Shown here: piece by piece, positions 48,598-60,100 of the stretch
How positions within the stretch are numbered: the first letter of the stretch is position 1
Layout of the letters: each line of letters starts with the position of its first letter
Assembly: GCA_958299035.1 (NCBI GenBank)
Contig: CATQJL010000223.1
Location: forward strand, 51,876,302-51,940,301
Length of the DNA stretch: 64,000 nt
Reading direction: 5' to 3'
DNA from: Cylicocyclus nassatus
Lineage: Eukaryota > Nematoda > Chromadorea > Rhabditida > Strongylidae
Program-made: the position numbers and the translations under genes
The notes under the pieces: model-generated
Databases searched by the model: none
What the model saw: only the letters and a program-made list of their open reading frames with translations
Told to the model about the DNA's origin: nothing

Positions 48598-51500
48598 TAT
48601 CGCATCCACTGCTTTCACTAACTCAGATAGCAAGTACAAGAAATGTTAATTTGTGCAGAAATAATGTTCGCTTTGCAAAGTTTCAACTTGACTAGCTATA
48701 ACGTTGCCTAGTCTTTATATTTTCGAATGTAGTCAAAACCTTCAGATGCAGTAAACGTTTCGTAGCCTAGCGTGCACTTGCTCGTACTGATACCGCAAAT
48801 GACGGAACCATGCATCAAACCAAAAGTTTTTTCAACTAGTTTTTGAGAAACCATAGCTTCCTAAGTTCTGTTGTCATAACTGGTAATCAGCTTTTTTTGC
48901 AGTCTCGAGCCATTAGTATATGTGAGTATAAAAAGACCTCAGCGGAAGAGTTCTTTGGAAAGAAAGGATAAAAATCCAAATTGTTCACTTTTAAGCTTAT
49001 TTTTGGATGGCGTGATTGTCCGAAAGTGTGAAAATATGAAAATTATGTACTTACAGCTAAGTTTTTCTGCAAAACTGTACGCAAGATGTCCTTCCAAGCT
49101 TGCAGTGAGCGAAGCTTTGGCGATTGCCTCAATCAGATGAAATTTTTGACCCATAGAATGTCAGAAACGAGTATTTATTTTGGGGCGCCAATTCTCACTC
49201 CAAATAATTTTCTAAAAATTACATTTAAGCATGCAATGGGTAAACAGTATCTATCCCATACAGTAGCTGCGTTTTCAAAAGAATCCAGTCATCTGCACTT
49301 GAAATGTGGCCAAAAAAGTGGAAGAAAGAAATTTCGATTTGGAGTGAGTGTGGGCAAAATGCTGATGAAATTCTCACAAATGAGGAAAGAGGATTATTTG
49401 TAACACCGTTAGAAAATACATAAAGAAAGTTCCAGTGATATGCAAATCTATGTCGAAACAGAAGTTTGATGAAAAAATGGTTCGAAAATTAGGCCTAGAT
49501 AAACGGACATCAATTTGTAACAACGCAACATTTTAAAATTTCATTCGCACCAAATTTAGTGATTAGCCTCCTTCCAACTTGTTCGACTTATTCAGAATCG
49601 ATTATCTTGAAAAGACAAAACTATGTATTCTGCAAAAACATACTGGCGGCTCTCTTGAGCACATTACTGAGATAAAAAAGATTTAAGTAAAAAAAAGAAT
49701 CGACGTCAGTCATCCTCTCAAAAAAATCACATATATTCCCAAACTTCTAGCTTTAGTCCAATCTTTTGGCTTTGATAGAGTTCTTGAATCAAAGCAATGA
49801 AGGACGCTCACATCATATCTCACAAACAATAAGTCAAACGGTGCTTTCCTCAGTTATCCAACTTTCATCGACAATCAAGAAAAGCTTATTTCTGTGGTTA
49901 ACGACATACCGCATTTTGCACTTAGCATTGTAAAAAACTAATTGAACCAGCTTTGGGCTATTACCGAGCAACTTCACCAAAAGTAATAAAAACAAGAGCA
50001 CCAATAACTGAGGGTCAGTTCTTGTGTACTTGAAGATAACAACAAGTAGTAGTTGTTGAGCATGACGCCAAATTGGTCTCAGTTGCTTCCTTCTCCTTTT
50101 GAAATCTTGTTGGATCAACTTCTAACAAATAAATGGGAACTTTCGCAAGATACTTGCTTTGAACGAATATTGCCGTTAACACTAGATTAAATAAAACGAA
50201 GTATAAAAGATATAGAGGTAGGTGCTCACTAAGAATCGATGTACATTGCAAAATATTGCTTTTGAAAAACACATTCGTCTAGAGGTCGGAGTGGTTGCAT
50301 TAGCGGCTATGCGAGAAATATCATTTGTGACCATAAGGCTAGAATGATTTCGAAAAGAAATTCAACTGTCTACAAGTAGAGACGATTTGCAGCATTTGAC
50401 TACTAGATCACTTTCAAAAGCTCGAGACCGGCGAGGGTTCTCGAATGCTAGAGAATAAATGCAAAGGTATATTCAGAACGAAAGGTAGCTATCAGAAAAA
50501 GGCCAGGAAGCTGAATTGAATGACACTTAGCAATCTTCGGTCACTTTACTGTGAAATGTTAGCAGATCAAAAAATTCAAAAATGAAATTACCTAATTGGC
50601 TTTTTAAAGCTTTATAACTTCTTTCAAACGTTCACACTATGTACACATCGTTTAGAACACAGAATAAATCAAGGCAGCACCCACATTGCGCAGTGGCTCC
50701 ATTAACTGCAAACAATACTACCATGACTTTAGAAATCACATCTATAGTGTGAAAACTGAATGAATAATTTGTAATGATTATGTAATGCACTGATGACGAG
50801 CGTAGCAAATATTTATAATAACTTTCAATCAAATCCCCTGAGCCGGTGGAGCAGAGAACATATAATAGCAGATTGTAGTCGTAAACTAGAGATATTTTCA
50901 ACCACGTTTTGTAGCCGCGGTGTCAGTGGCTCCAGCACTGTGATAAATTTCTTATAACTCCTCTATGATGCTCAAAACGCTTCTGATTTTCCAAGACCAT
51001 AGCCAAGAACATAAACGACGGGGATTCATTCACTTAAATAAAGATTCAAATAACTTTTTTAGGTTAGGTCGTCCCACAGAATTCTTGTAACAAAACATTA
51101 TAAAAAAATATTGGAAATGTTTGAAGGTTCCATTACAATGGATTTCCTCCTATGTAGGTAGCTTATCTATTTTTCAAGCGTACTGTTTGCGCTGGAAATC
51201 TTTGACGATACCGAGGTGTCGTACAAAAAAATTTCGAGATTTATGGCTTTTTGGAGACGTAGTTCGGGGCGATTTTTTTGTGTAAGAAGATTAGGTCCAA
51301 AATTAGAGAAGAACTATTGTTCCTGAGCGTTTTGCCAATGTCAACCTCCGAATTTAAAGTACAGACAAAGTGTTTTCGCAACAACGCGTATCACAAAAAT
51401 TTGTCAACAATAATCTGCGTGCGGGCAATTCCAGAAAGCTGACGAGTTACTCTCTTCAATATATCAGTTCCAGAATAATTTTGAATGGGGAGAGTTTATG

Positions 51501-52447
51501 GAATTTTAGAAACTTTGGTGCAAGAGCTTGCGATTTTTGGTCATCGCTTAATTGTGCGTTATCTCGGATGTGCTGGAGAAACAAGAAGTGTGAAGTAGGC
51601 GTGAACTAGGTGTAATCTTGAGCTGGGAAGGCCTACAAAATCAAAGTGGTGCGAAATTTCTCTCACTCCCCCCCCCCCCCCCCCACCCTCCGCCTCAATC
51701 ACATGAAGAATGATTTTTCATAGAATTGTATTCATACTAACCACAGGCAATCAGAAGGCCAAGGCTGGCAGCTCGAAAGGCCATTCCGGGGTGGAGCGAC
51801 TGACGACGAGTTTGGTCAAGACGCTATATATGAATGAATGAATGAGGTTGCGGAGGTGTCTCCACCCTCTCTCGATGACGAAACGCGGAATTTGATCTCT
51901 TGGGCCAGTTATGGTACTTCTTGCTACTCGGATAGTGCAGCAAAGCTCCGTTACGCCTCCATCAAATGGATTGGAAAGATGAAGAAGGAAATGACGACGA
52001 GCTGAAATGATAGGCATCATTTTCGGATGAGAGCGTTCAAACTTTTTTCTAATTTTGCCATACTGAAATCTACTCGTAGAAAACAGCTCAGAGCACGAAA
52101 AACGAGGAATTGCATAGTATAGGACGTTACATTTTTGAAGATAGCTTGAGATAAAACATGAACGGCCATAATAGCTAAATTCTGCATGACATATTTATTT
52201 GTACCAGTAGCTCCCACGAGCGAGTCACCAAAGGCCGGAGAGCAGAATATTCTTTTTAATAAAAACCCCCACATTGAAGGACTACATTCTTTGATAGTAG
52301 TTATGTAACCGCTATTTTATATCGTGTTGCCACAAGCCGCACAAAAATAGCTATTTCAAAGTTCTAAATCTTTCAAGGTAAAATGCAAAATCAGGATTGA
52401 AACTCGACCTTTTCTCCAGAGGGCAGTGCTAGCAGCAGGAAGAAATA
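48598..52447. other. No resolved gene; some dispersed-repeat character
   Basis: Mostly AT-rich. Around 51060, GGTTAGGTCGTCCCA resembles one end of the 52448 mariner-type element. From about 51530 to 52020 the composition is higher in G+C. It holds a 17-C run (51668-51684) and an 89-codon minus-strand frame (51751-52020) with no recognised domain; this may be an old transposon piece. No gene is supported. Confidence 0.3.
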
Positions 52448-53164
52448 CTAGGTCGTCCCGAAAGTTCTTTCACATAATTTTCAAAAATTCATAACTTCTG
52501 ATATTTCCAACCGCTTTGACTGTTTCTATTTTTATATGATAGAGTAAATCATGCCCTTCACAAAAATGTCTTAGCGTCAAAATGTCTCTGAATATACTAA
52601 TAGTCATCTATTGCATAGATAAGAGCGGTACAAGAAAATTAGTCAACATTCGAATTTTCTGTGTAAGGTCATAAAAAATCTGAGACTTGCATTAGTCTGA
52701 GCGGTTGGTATTATAGTTTCTGCTACCTGCTTTTTCTAACTGTGCACATCTTGTGCTGATTGAGCGACTCTATCAATAGTTATGATTCATGAGAAAAATG
52801 CCAAAATAAATTAAAATTGCCTTTTTGTATTCCTTGCTCGAAAATCATAGCGTTTCATAGAAATGTTCAATCAGCACAAGCTTTGCACAGTTAGAAAAAG
52901 CAGGTAACAGAAGCTATAATACCAACCGCACAGATTTTTAATGCAAATCTCAGGTTTTTTATGACCCTATACAAATTCGAATTTTGACTAATTTTTTTCT
53001 ATCGCTCCTATCTATGCAATAGATGATCGTTAGTAACAGCTAAGAAGTTATTGAAAAGAGCATGAGTTACTTTCTCATATAGAAATGGAAGCACTAAAAT
53101 CGGTTAGAAAAATCAGAAGTTAAATTTTTGAAAATTGTGCAAAAGAACTTTCGGGATGACCTAA
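52448..53164. mobile_element. mariner-type palindromic element (YTAGGTCRTCCC ends), 717 bp
   Basis: Left CTAGGTCGTCCCGAAAGTTC, right the complement of TTAGGTCATCCCGAAAGTTC. TA flanks the left side; the right side is TT, a likely point change. The two halves pair for about 320 bp each, including CATCTATTGCATAGATA and GGTTGGTATTATAG blocks, leaving a loop of about 70 bp. The whole element is thus a hairpin with no coding capacity. Confidence 0.88.
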
Positions 53165-54989
53165 TTTATTTTAACAAAGAGATTTAGGTGATTACTCGCA
53201 ATCTACATGGGGGAAGGGTCCTTTTGAAAAGGCAGCCCTAAAAGCCTGCACTGATTCTGTTATTTCGATTAGTCGATTGGATCCAGATAACAATTAGATT
53301 TGCCACTTACACAATTTTTTGAAATGGTTGTGTAGGTCATGAATGCAATGATTTTTTGACGGGATAAATTTATCTTAATTTGTGAATTTGAATTATAATT
53401 AAATTCTTAATTTTGCATGAAAGATGTAGATTTCTTTCCATGAATATGAGACAATCATATTGTACAGCGAAAAAGCACTTTGTGCACAGCTCACGAAAGA
53501 ATCAGCTATCCAATCAGCCTGATGACAAGTTCAAAGTAAATCTCAGACATTGCTCAGAACTCAAAAATAGGCAAACGTTCACTTTTAGTTGTCAGAAAAT
53601 CCATTCAAAAGGCAGGAAATAATTGGAGAAGCAAAGTTAAGTAACCTTGCAAAGATAATTCGTCAAATCATCAATCGAGTCAAGTGTTCTCTCTGTATAA
53701 TTGACATTAGTTTGATGTATTTTTAACCAGATGGAAACTGGATTATTGTCTGACTAGAGTAGATACAAATCATACGCGCTTAATGCTTACTCAGATCAGC
53801 AATGTTGTCTTGTGAATTTCTTGATTGAAAGTGCTCATTTTTTCAAGCTTACCCTTTACAAAATGATTAGTTGCTCACAGGACATTCTTTGGACACGTAT
53901 CATTATTTCTTCGTTCTGAAAAATGAGGTCCTATAGTTGCCCTATTTAAGGTACGAGTTTTCTCCTCTCATAGTGGTCGAGTAGACAGAAAAAGTTTTTC
54001 ACAAATACGTAGGTTGACGTTTGCCGCTGAAAGCAGAAAAAGGAAATAACGGAAAGGGCCCCCACATTTCCAGATGCGAAATCGGAGCAAAAGACTCTTA
54101 AAAAGAAAATAAGCTAAAGCTTTTCCAGGTATGAGAATGCGACTCATGCTCAATGGACCTTTTAGAAACTACTGTTGCAAAAGATAAATTTGTCCAGTGC
54201 TAAGCCAAGTGATGAATAAAGGTTGGAACTTAGCTCTATTTTGCAGTACAGCTGTGAAAAAACATATGAGGCTATTCAACCCAACCATTTTCATGCCAAG
54301 TATTTGAAGATATCGTTTACATGGTTAGTAGGATGACAGATTTAGCCATGACTCGAAACTATGATCCATTAGTTCGTGCGAAGAAGCATTTTACAGTTTT
54401 TTTTCGACCGCTATGACTTCCTGGTAAATTGTTGTTTTTTTTTGAAGTATCAAAAGCAAGAATTGAGATCGGAAAGCGGTTGCATGGACGGCATGATCAG
54501 TTCGGGAAAAGCATAGTATGAATTTGATTTTCAGAAAATTAATGCTAGGCAACTCCAAAACCAGTACATCAGTAAAGTGGCTCATTTTTAATAGGTGTTT
54601 TTAGTAGAAAAAGTTACCACTGCAAGAAGAAAAACTGCAAAGAAACCTAATTTTGATCTACATTCGCGCTATCCGACAAAAATAGATGTTGTTTCCTGCT
54701 TTGACTGTTAACCTAATAAATCGTACGAATTTTTGCTATTTGTTAACGCCATTGCTGCAATAGACAATAGTCAAGATTCTTTCATTTTGCGGGTAATTTT
54801 GAACATTTGGTCAACCTAAAAACTTGTGGCTGCTTGCTTTCACACAACAATGAAGCGACTTAAACAACCCTCAGTCTGCTTAAAAATAACTTTTGCTGAC
54901 CTATATGACGACCAGTTGCTTATCAAGTTCATTGTTGAAATCTTATTAGTTGTTTCAATCTCACTGCCAAGTTAGAACTTGGCATTTGA
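53165..54989. other. No gene or repeat recognised
   Basis: AT-rich DNA with no splice-consistent frames, RNA genes or transposon ends seen. Confidence 0.4.
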
Positions 54990-55208
54990 AGGACCAGGCA
55001 TACATGAAGCGATTTCATCGCCTCGCGATTCACCCGACAAGACAACTGCTACAAATTCATTGCATGCAGATCGTCTTGCATTCGTGATAGTTTTCCGATA
55101 CGACTAAACGTGAATGACTAACACAGCCGACATCAAGATAATCAGCATGCAATTATCCTGTTGGAGGAATTGCGAGGATATAAAATCGCGTGATGTATGC
55201 CCGACCCT
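54990..55208. mobile_element. MITE family B copy 3, 219 bp, 3-bp TSD (TGA)
   Basis: Ends AGGACCAGGCATACATGAAG on the left and TGATGTATGCCCGACCCT on the right, flanked by TGA at 54987-54989 and 55209-55211. It matches copies 1 and 2 at the ends and in the inner GCGATTT segment; the middle is diverged. Confidence 0.8.
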
Positions 55209-56248
55209 TGACATCTCATTGTCAATGTAGTTTACACCAAACATTTCGATTATGGCAAAGTTGGGGCAATGCTCCTTAGTCTCAGGCCTGTTCCCCATCT
55301 CTTCCTTTTTTTTCTGAATTCTGAATCAAACAAGCTTTCTAACGTATTCTTTTCATATCTTTCAATTGACTGTTGGTGCCAGCCAAAGTTGTAGCTGATT
55401 TTGAAACGTCTGAATACTCATTAATCCGCAAACTGAATTTTTCGAAACCCAACGCTAGAGAAATCTGAATGTTAGTAATTTCACCGAATTTAATTGATCT
55501 CTTTATATCGTTTAGATTTTCCGATGAAGTCAATCTTACTCGATTGCTTTTACGTTTTATTCTGGACAAGTAGAAAGCTTGATTATAGCTATCATTGTTG
55601 AGGTTATGCTATAGTTTCTTGAATTTTACTGTCGGTGCTTCACTTGACATCTGATGGATATATGCTGAAATGCACGCGGCAGAAGAGACATGAAAAAGTT
55701 TTGCCCATTTATAGATGTTTGGCATGACGCGAATAGCAGCTAAAGAGCAACAGATATGTGTGAAAACGCGGAAGTAGATGATATCGAATAGGATAATTCT
55801 TGATGTGCAAGATGCATTGAATCACCATTTGTTGGGGCCCATCCACGTAGAGTAAGCCATCGTTTTTCAAACCAACCTCTAACAAAATAAATCACTGGCT
55901 TAGGTGCACTAAGCCAGATCTGAAGATCGTGTGCCTCCATTGGCAGCACTAACTTATTCTTGAGTAGGGCTGTTATACTGCAATATGTATATGTCCGATG
56001 GTGACCTTCATTAAAATCCTGTTACACCTTAAAAAACCCAATAAACTCTGTACGCAGTTAATTACCTAATGATTAACAAGAACATTACCTAGTGAATAAC
56101 AACTCTCATCACCACTATTACTTCTTGTCAGAGTCCCGGATCAAGTTCAAGTGAGAAATTTGAATTAATTTCCTGACTTTTCGTACATTAAAAGAACGAC
56201 TTGTTAAAGAAAATATCAGACCTTTAAGTAAAATTCGCTTATAAAAAG
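55209..56248. other. No resolved gene
   Basis: A 69-codon minus-strand frame (55740-55949) reads plausibly as protein but shows no known domain and no clear splice partners. Nothing else was recognised. Confidence 0.3.
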
Positions 56249-56734
56249 ATGTCTACGAAATGTTACCGTTTTCATCGCAAACTAGCAGACGTGGACCCCG
56301 CTAAAACACTTTACGACGCTCTTGATGAAACAGAGATCCGGCTTCTAAAAGCATACTTTTTGAGGTTGTTACTCCCGGAATAGTTTGGTATGCCTTTAGT
56401 TGTGACGTCATCTTCGTTTTATCTCACTAACTCACTTTCACTGTCAGTCAACAACAGGAGATCAACTAATGAACAACATCATAATACTGCTAATTAATTT
56501 GAGCTGCTTGGCCCATGGAATAATAATACGCTAAGATCTCTGAAACGGAAATCATCCGTGAGGGCAATGAGATCGCCCACGACCGCATTTGGCAAGGAAG
56601 TGGAAACTCGATCACTTCGCAGCCGCTTATGCAATGTGACGTGCTATCACGGCTGAAAATGATCGCCAAATACTGTGACAGCTTCATCGCCACAATATTG
56701 GAAGAGGGGAGAGTTCTACAGAGACTGATAACTG
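56249..56734 (+). CDS. Two probable exons of an unrecognised gene
   Basis: The first exon (56249-56364) begins with ATG and encodes 38 residues rich in charged and Leu positions, ending at a possible GTTGTT donor in phase 2. The second (about 56536-56734) encodes a 66-residue helical-looking stretch with LSRLKMIAKYCDSFIATILE, GC-rich third codon positions and a consensus donor CTG/GTAAGC. The second exon seems to start in phase 0, so the two do not join directly; a missing small exon or wrong boundary is likely. No family was recognised, and the 3' exons were not found before the decarboxylase gene begins on the other strand. Confidence 0.4.
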
Positions 56735-57155
56735 GTAAGCACGGATAATGACCGACAGAAGCTATATAATGAAAAAAAAACTCCGGGAGAGCCTTGTTAA
56801 ATTTGAAGACGCGGGCTATTAGGTCAAGTTTGACTTTGTTCCATGAAAAGTTAGCGATATTTTATTTTAATTTGATTCGCTGCCTTTGAGTTATTCAGTA
56901 CCTGGGATAAAGTCTCTGGCCCTACTTTTAGTGAACCCTTGAGAGGTTAGGTGGTGCTTAAAAAGCTTAGAAGCTGATTGGAGCCAAACAAAGTTTGTCT
57001 GAGAGTTTTATTTGAGATATTCTGTGTGTTACAGGCGTGAGTAGGTAAGTAGTGAGTACAAGTACGGGTTACTACGAGTAGGCAAGATTAGACGATTGGT
57101 CACAAGTATTTTTTAAGAGGGAATCAAATTTGCATGAATTTTGGCACTAGTACTT

Positions 57156-60100
57156 TTAGAGGGATTCTCCAATTAAAGCAATTTCTTTCATTAAGAAGTC
57201 AAGGTCCTCGCGTCTGATAGCTTGGTTTGATATAATCAGGCGAAAGAACTTTGCACGATCTTTTTCTGGTTGATAAGCCACCATTGTCCAACCACGCTTC
57301 ATCATTTCCCCTTTGATTGCAGGAGCAATCTGAAATTGAAATCGCAGGTTTAGTTTTTCTAGCAATAGTAAGTATAGTTTCTTGGTACCTTATCCAATGC
57401 TTTATACTTCTCCTCTTTACTAAGATTTCGCAGTTTCTTTGGAACATAGTAGAAGCACACGTTCAGGAACTCCGGCTAAAATTACAACTTTTAGTCTCGT
57501 AATACTTGAAGAATGTTTCTAGCCAAACCTCCATTATCAACTCAAAGCCTTCAGTTTCCTTCACTTTCTTAGCAAAATAGGCGGAATGATCCATGAGCAT
57601 GTTGACTTGTTCTCTGTAGCCTTCCATGCCCTGAAAAGAAAGTTCAGCCAGCTCCTGTCCAGGGCACGGCAAAGGTGGCTTAGCAAGCAAGCTCGATATC
57701 GTTTTTGGGGAAAAAGCAAAGAGGATATCGTTTTTGCGGAAGAGCATAACGTTGTCTTTCGATTTGCAACCGGCATGCTGCCGGCATGCCACCAGCAAAT
57801 AAACAAAGGGTTTGTTTACAACGAAGTGATGATGAAATGGCACCAAAATAGGTGTGTAGATGGGCAATGGATAGTTAGAACTAAGTATGAAAATTTATGA
57901 AAAAATTATGTGAACTAAAGGCGTGCTCAACTTTTTTCGGAGTTAGGTGGCTTTGAAGCCACCTGGATAGCCACCTGAGGTGGCCTAGGGAAGAAAAAGT
58001 CATAAATTTTTCCTCACTCACATAATTTTTCTACTTTCTTTACATACTTTTCATCTACATCCCAAACCCTACAAACTGGTTTCTAAACCGCCTCAAACCC
58101 CCCTCTCGCCGCTTAGTTATAGCCCCTTGAAAATTTTGAATGCCGGCGGAAAAGCTGCTCTAGGCGCGTATTGCTGCACGATGGATACATCATGCCGCCA
58201 ATCCGGAGGATATGAATATCATCGCGTGTGTTCGATGATTCTTTTTCGTTTTTTTTGTTGTTGCTTTGTTCCGTTCCTTTTCATGTATTTAGTCTTCGAG
58301 TATCTCGTGGCGGATGTCGTAATTTCATTGAAGTCAGAGGGGACTTTTTTGCAATTTCGGGACGCCACCTCGTGCCGAGCCCTGGTCTAGGGTCAAAGGG
58401 GACTTCGTAAAAGTTCGCAAAAGTCAAGAGGGACTTCGTTTTTTGCATTTTCAACTAGCCACCTCATGCCGAGCCCTGCTCCTGTCTCGGCAAAGAAATC
58501 TGGAGACCTTCAATACGTGCAAGAGACACGTAAACAGGAACATTTGTCTTTTTACCGTATACTTAGTGGGGGAGTGAGATTGTTGGGGGGGGGGGGGGGG
58601 AGTCAAGGTGTGCGACCACGGCTCGGCATTGGTGACTTACGAGCAGGCTAGATATCGTTTTGAGGATGAAAGCAAAAGAAATGTCACTTCTACAATGTCT
58701 GGGAAAAAATACATGTAAGCTTACCATTGTGCACGCAATTCCAACCGCATCGTGCGAAATGGGGTCTAGGACATGGAAATTTTTGAAAAGAACTTTCGGA
58801 TCACGCAGGGTAATAAAACGTATCTTCAAAAATTGAGCGAGTATCAGAACTTAGCGTAATAGGCTAACTTCATGCTCTCCAACCCAACAAATTTTCCAGT
58901 TTTCATCCTCCCCAATCACTTTTGTCCTCTTTTATTCCACACTTTCATCTATATGAGAAGACGCAAGTGGTCATCAGTGCCCTACCGATCTCACTCTCTG
59001 CAAAAAGCAAAACTTCCCGCTCCACTATGCTCCGTGCAAGAGCGGGAATTCAAATGTTCTCTAAAATTAGCAAGTTTCTAGTTTACAGCGAAAAGGAAAT
59101 GATATGGCACCAAAATTGATGAATTGATGTATGAAAGGGGTAAGGAGAAGTGGCTATGTGTGAATAATTATGAAAATAGAATGTGAACTTACGGCAAGGG
59201 TTAAGGGAACCCTTTTTCTCAGTCAGGTGACTTGAGATGGCTTTAAAAAGTCGTAAGCTTTCCTCTCTTCCCAAACTTTTCAATCTTTTTCATAGCTCTA
59301 ATCTACATCCAAAACCCTACAAATAGATTTTGAATTTCCCCAAACCACTTCCTCCCAACCTAGTTACAGCCCTCCAAAGAGTTTGAACATCGGCAACAAC
59401 CCTGCTCCAAGCGCGCGATGGTGCGCGCGGGACACAGCATACTGCCATAAGGATACAAACGTAATAATCTTTTTAATCTTGTTTTTCATGTTGTTCTCGT
59501 ACTCTTTTGTATTCTTCTTTATTGCTGTGTGATCCATTTACTAGCTCAAGGGGATGTCGTATTCTCGTTGCGAAGTTAACGGAAACTTCGTTCCAAAACT
59601 TGCCAAAGCCACCTCATGCTGAGTCGTAGGTGCGGTTCATGAATTATCGAATGGAGTGGCATGATATTGGTTTAGCAGATTAAACAATTTTTGGAAGGTT
59701 TTTAGGTTTTCTGCACATTTCTTGATTTATGAAAAATAGAATAATTTTGAATTTTGTTGCTATGGATTTATCTCAAAGACCACGTACAAAAACTTCAAGA
59801 CGTAAAGTGCGGTTCATAATTATATGAACACCCAAAATTTTGTAAGTTTTTGGACTTTTTGGGAGAAACTTAAAAAGCCGTTGGTACCACTCGATAGAAC
59901 ACAGCCGAAAACGGTATATGATTCATAAGAATGGAAATCGATGTCAACTGTAGGAGTGTTTTTGCGCCCAATCCGAATTTTTAGCGGTTCATAATTATAC
60001 GAACACCTCAAACAAAGGTCCATTTTTCATTCAAGATTGCAATTATTTGAGTTCAAATTTTTTGTAGAGTTACAGTAACAAAGTCTGACATATCTGCTAT

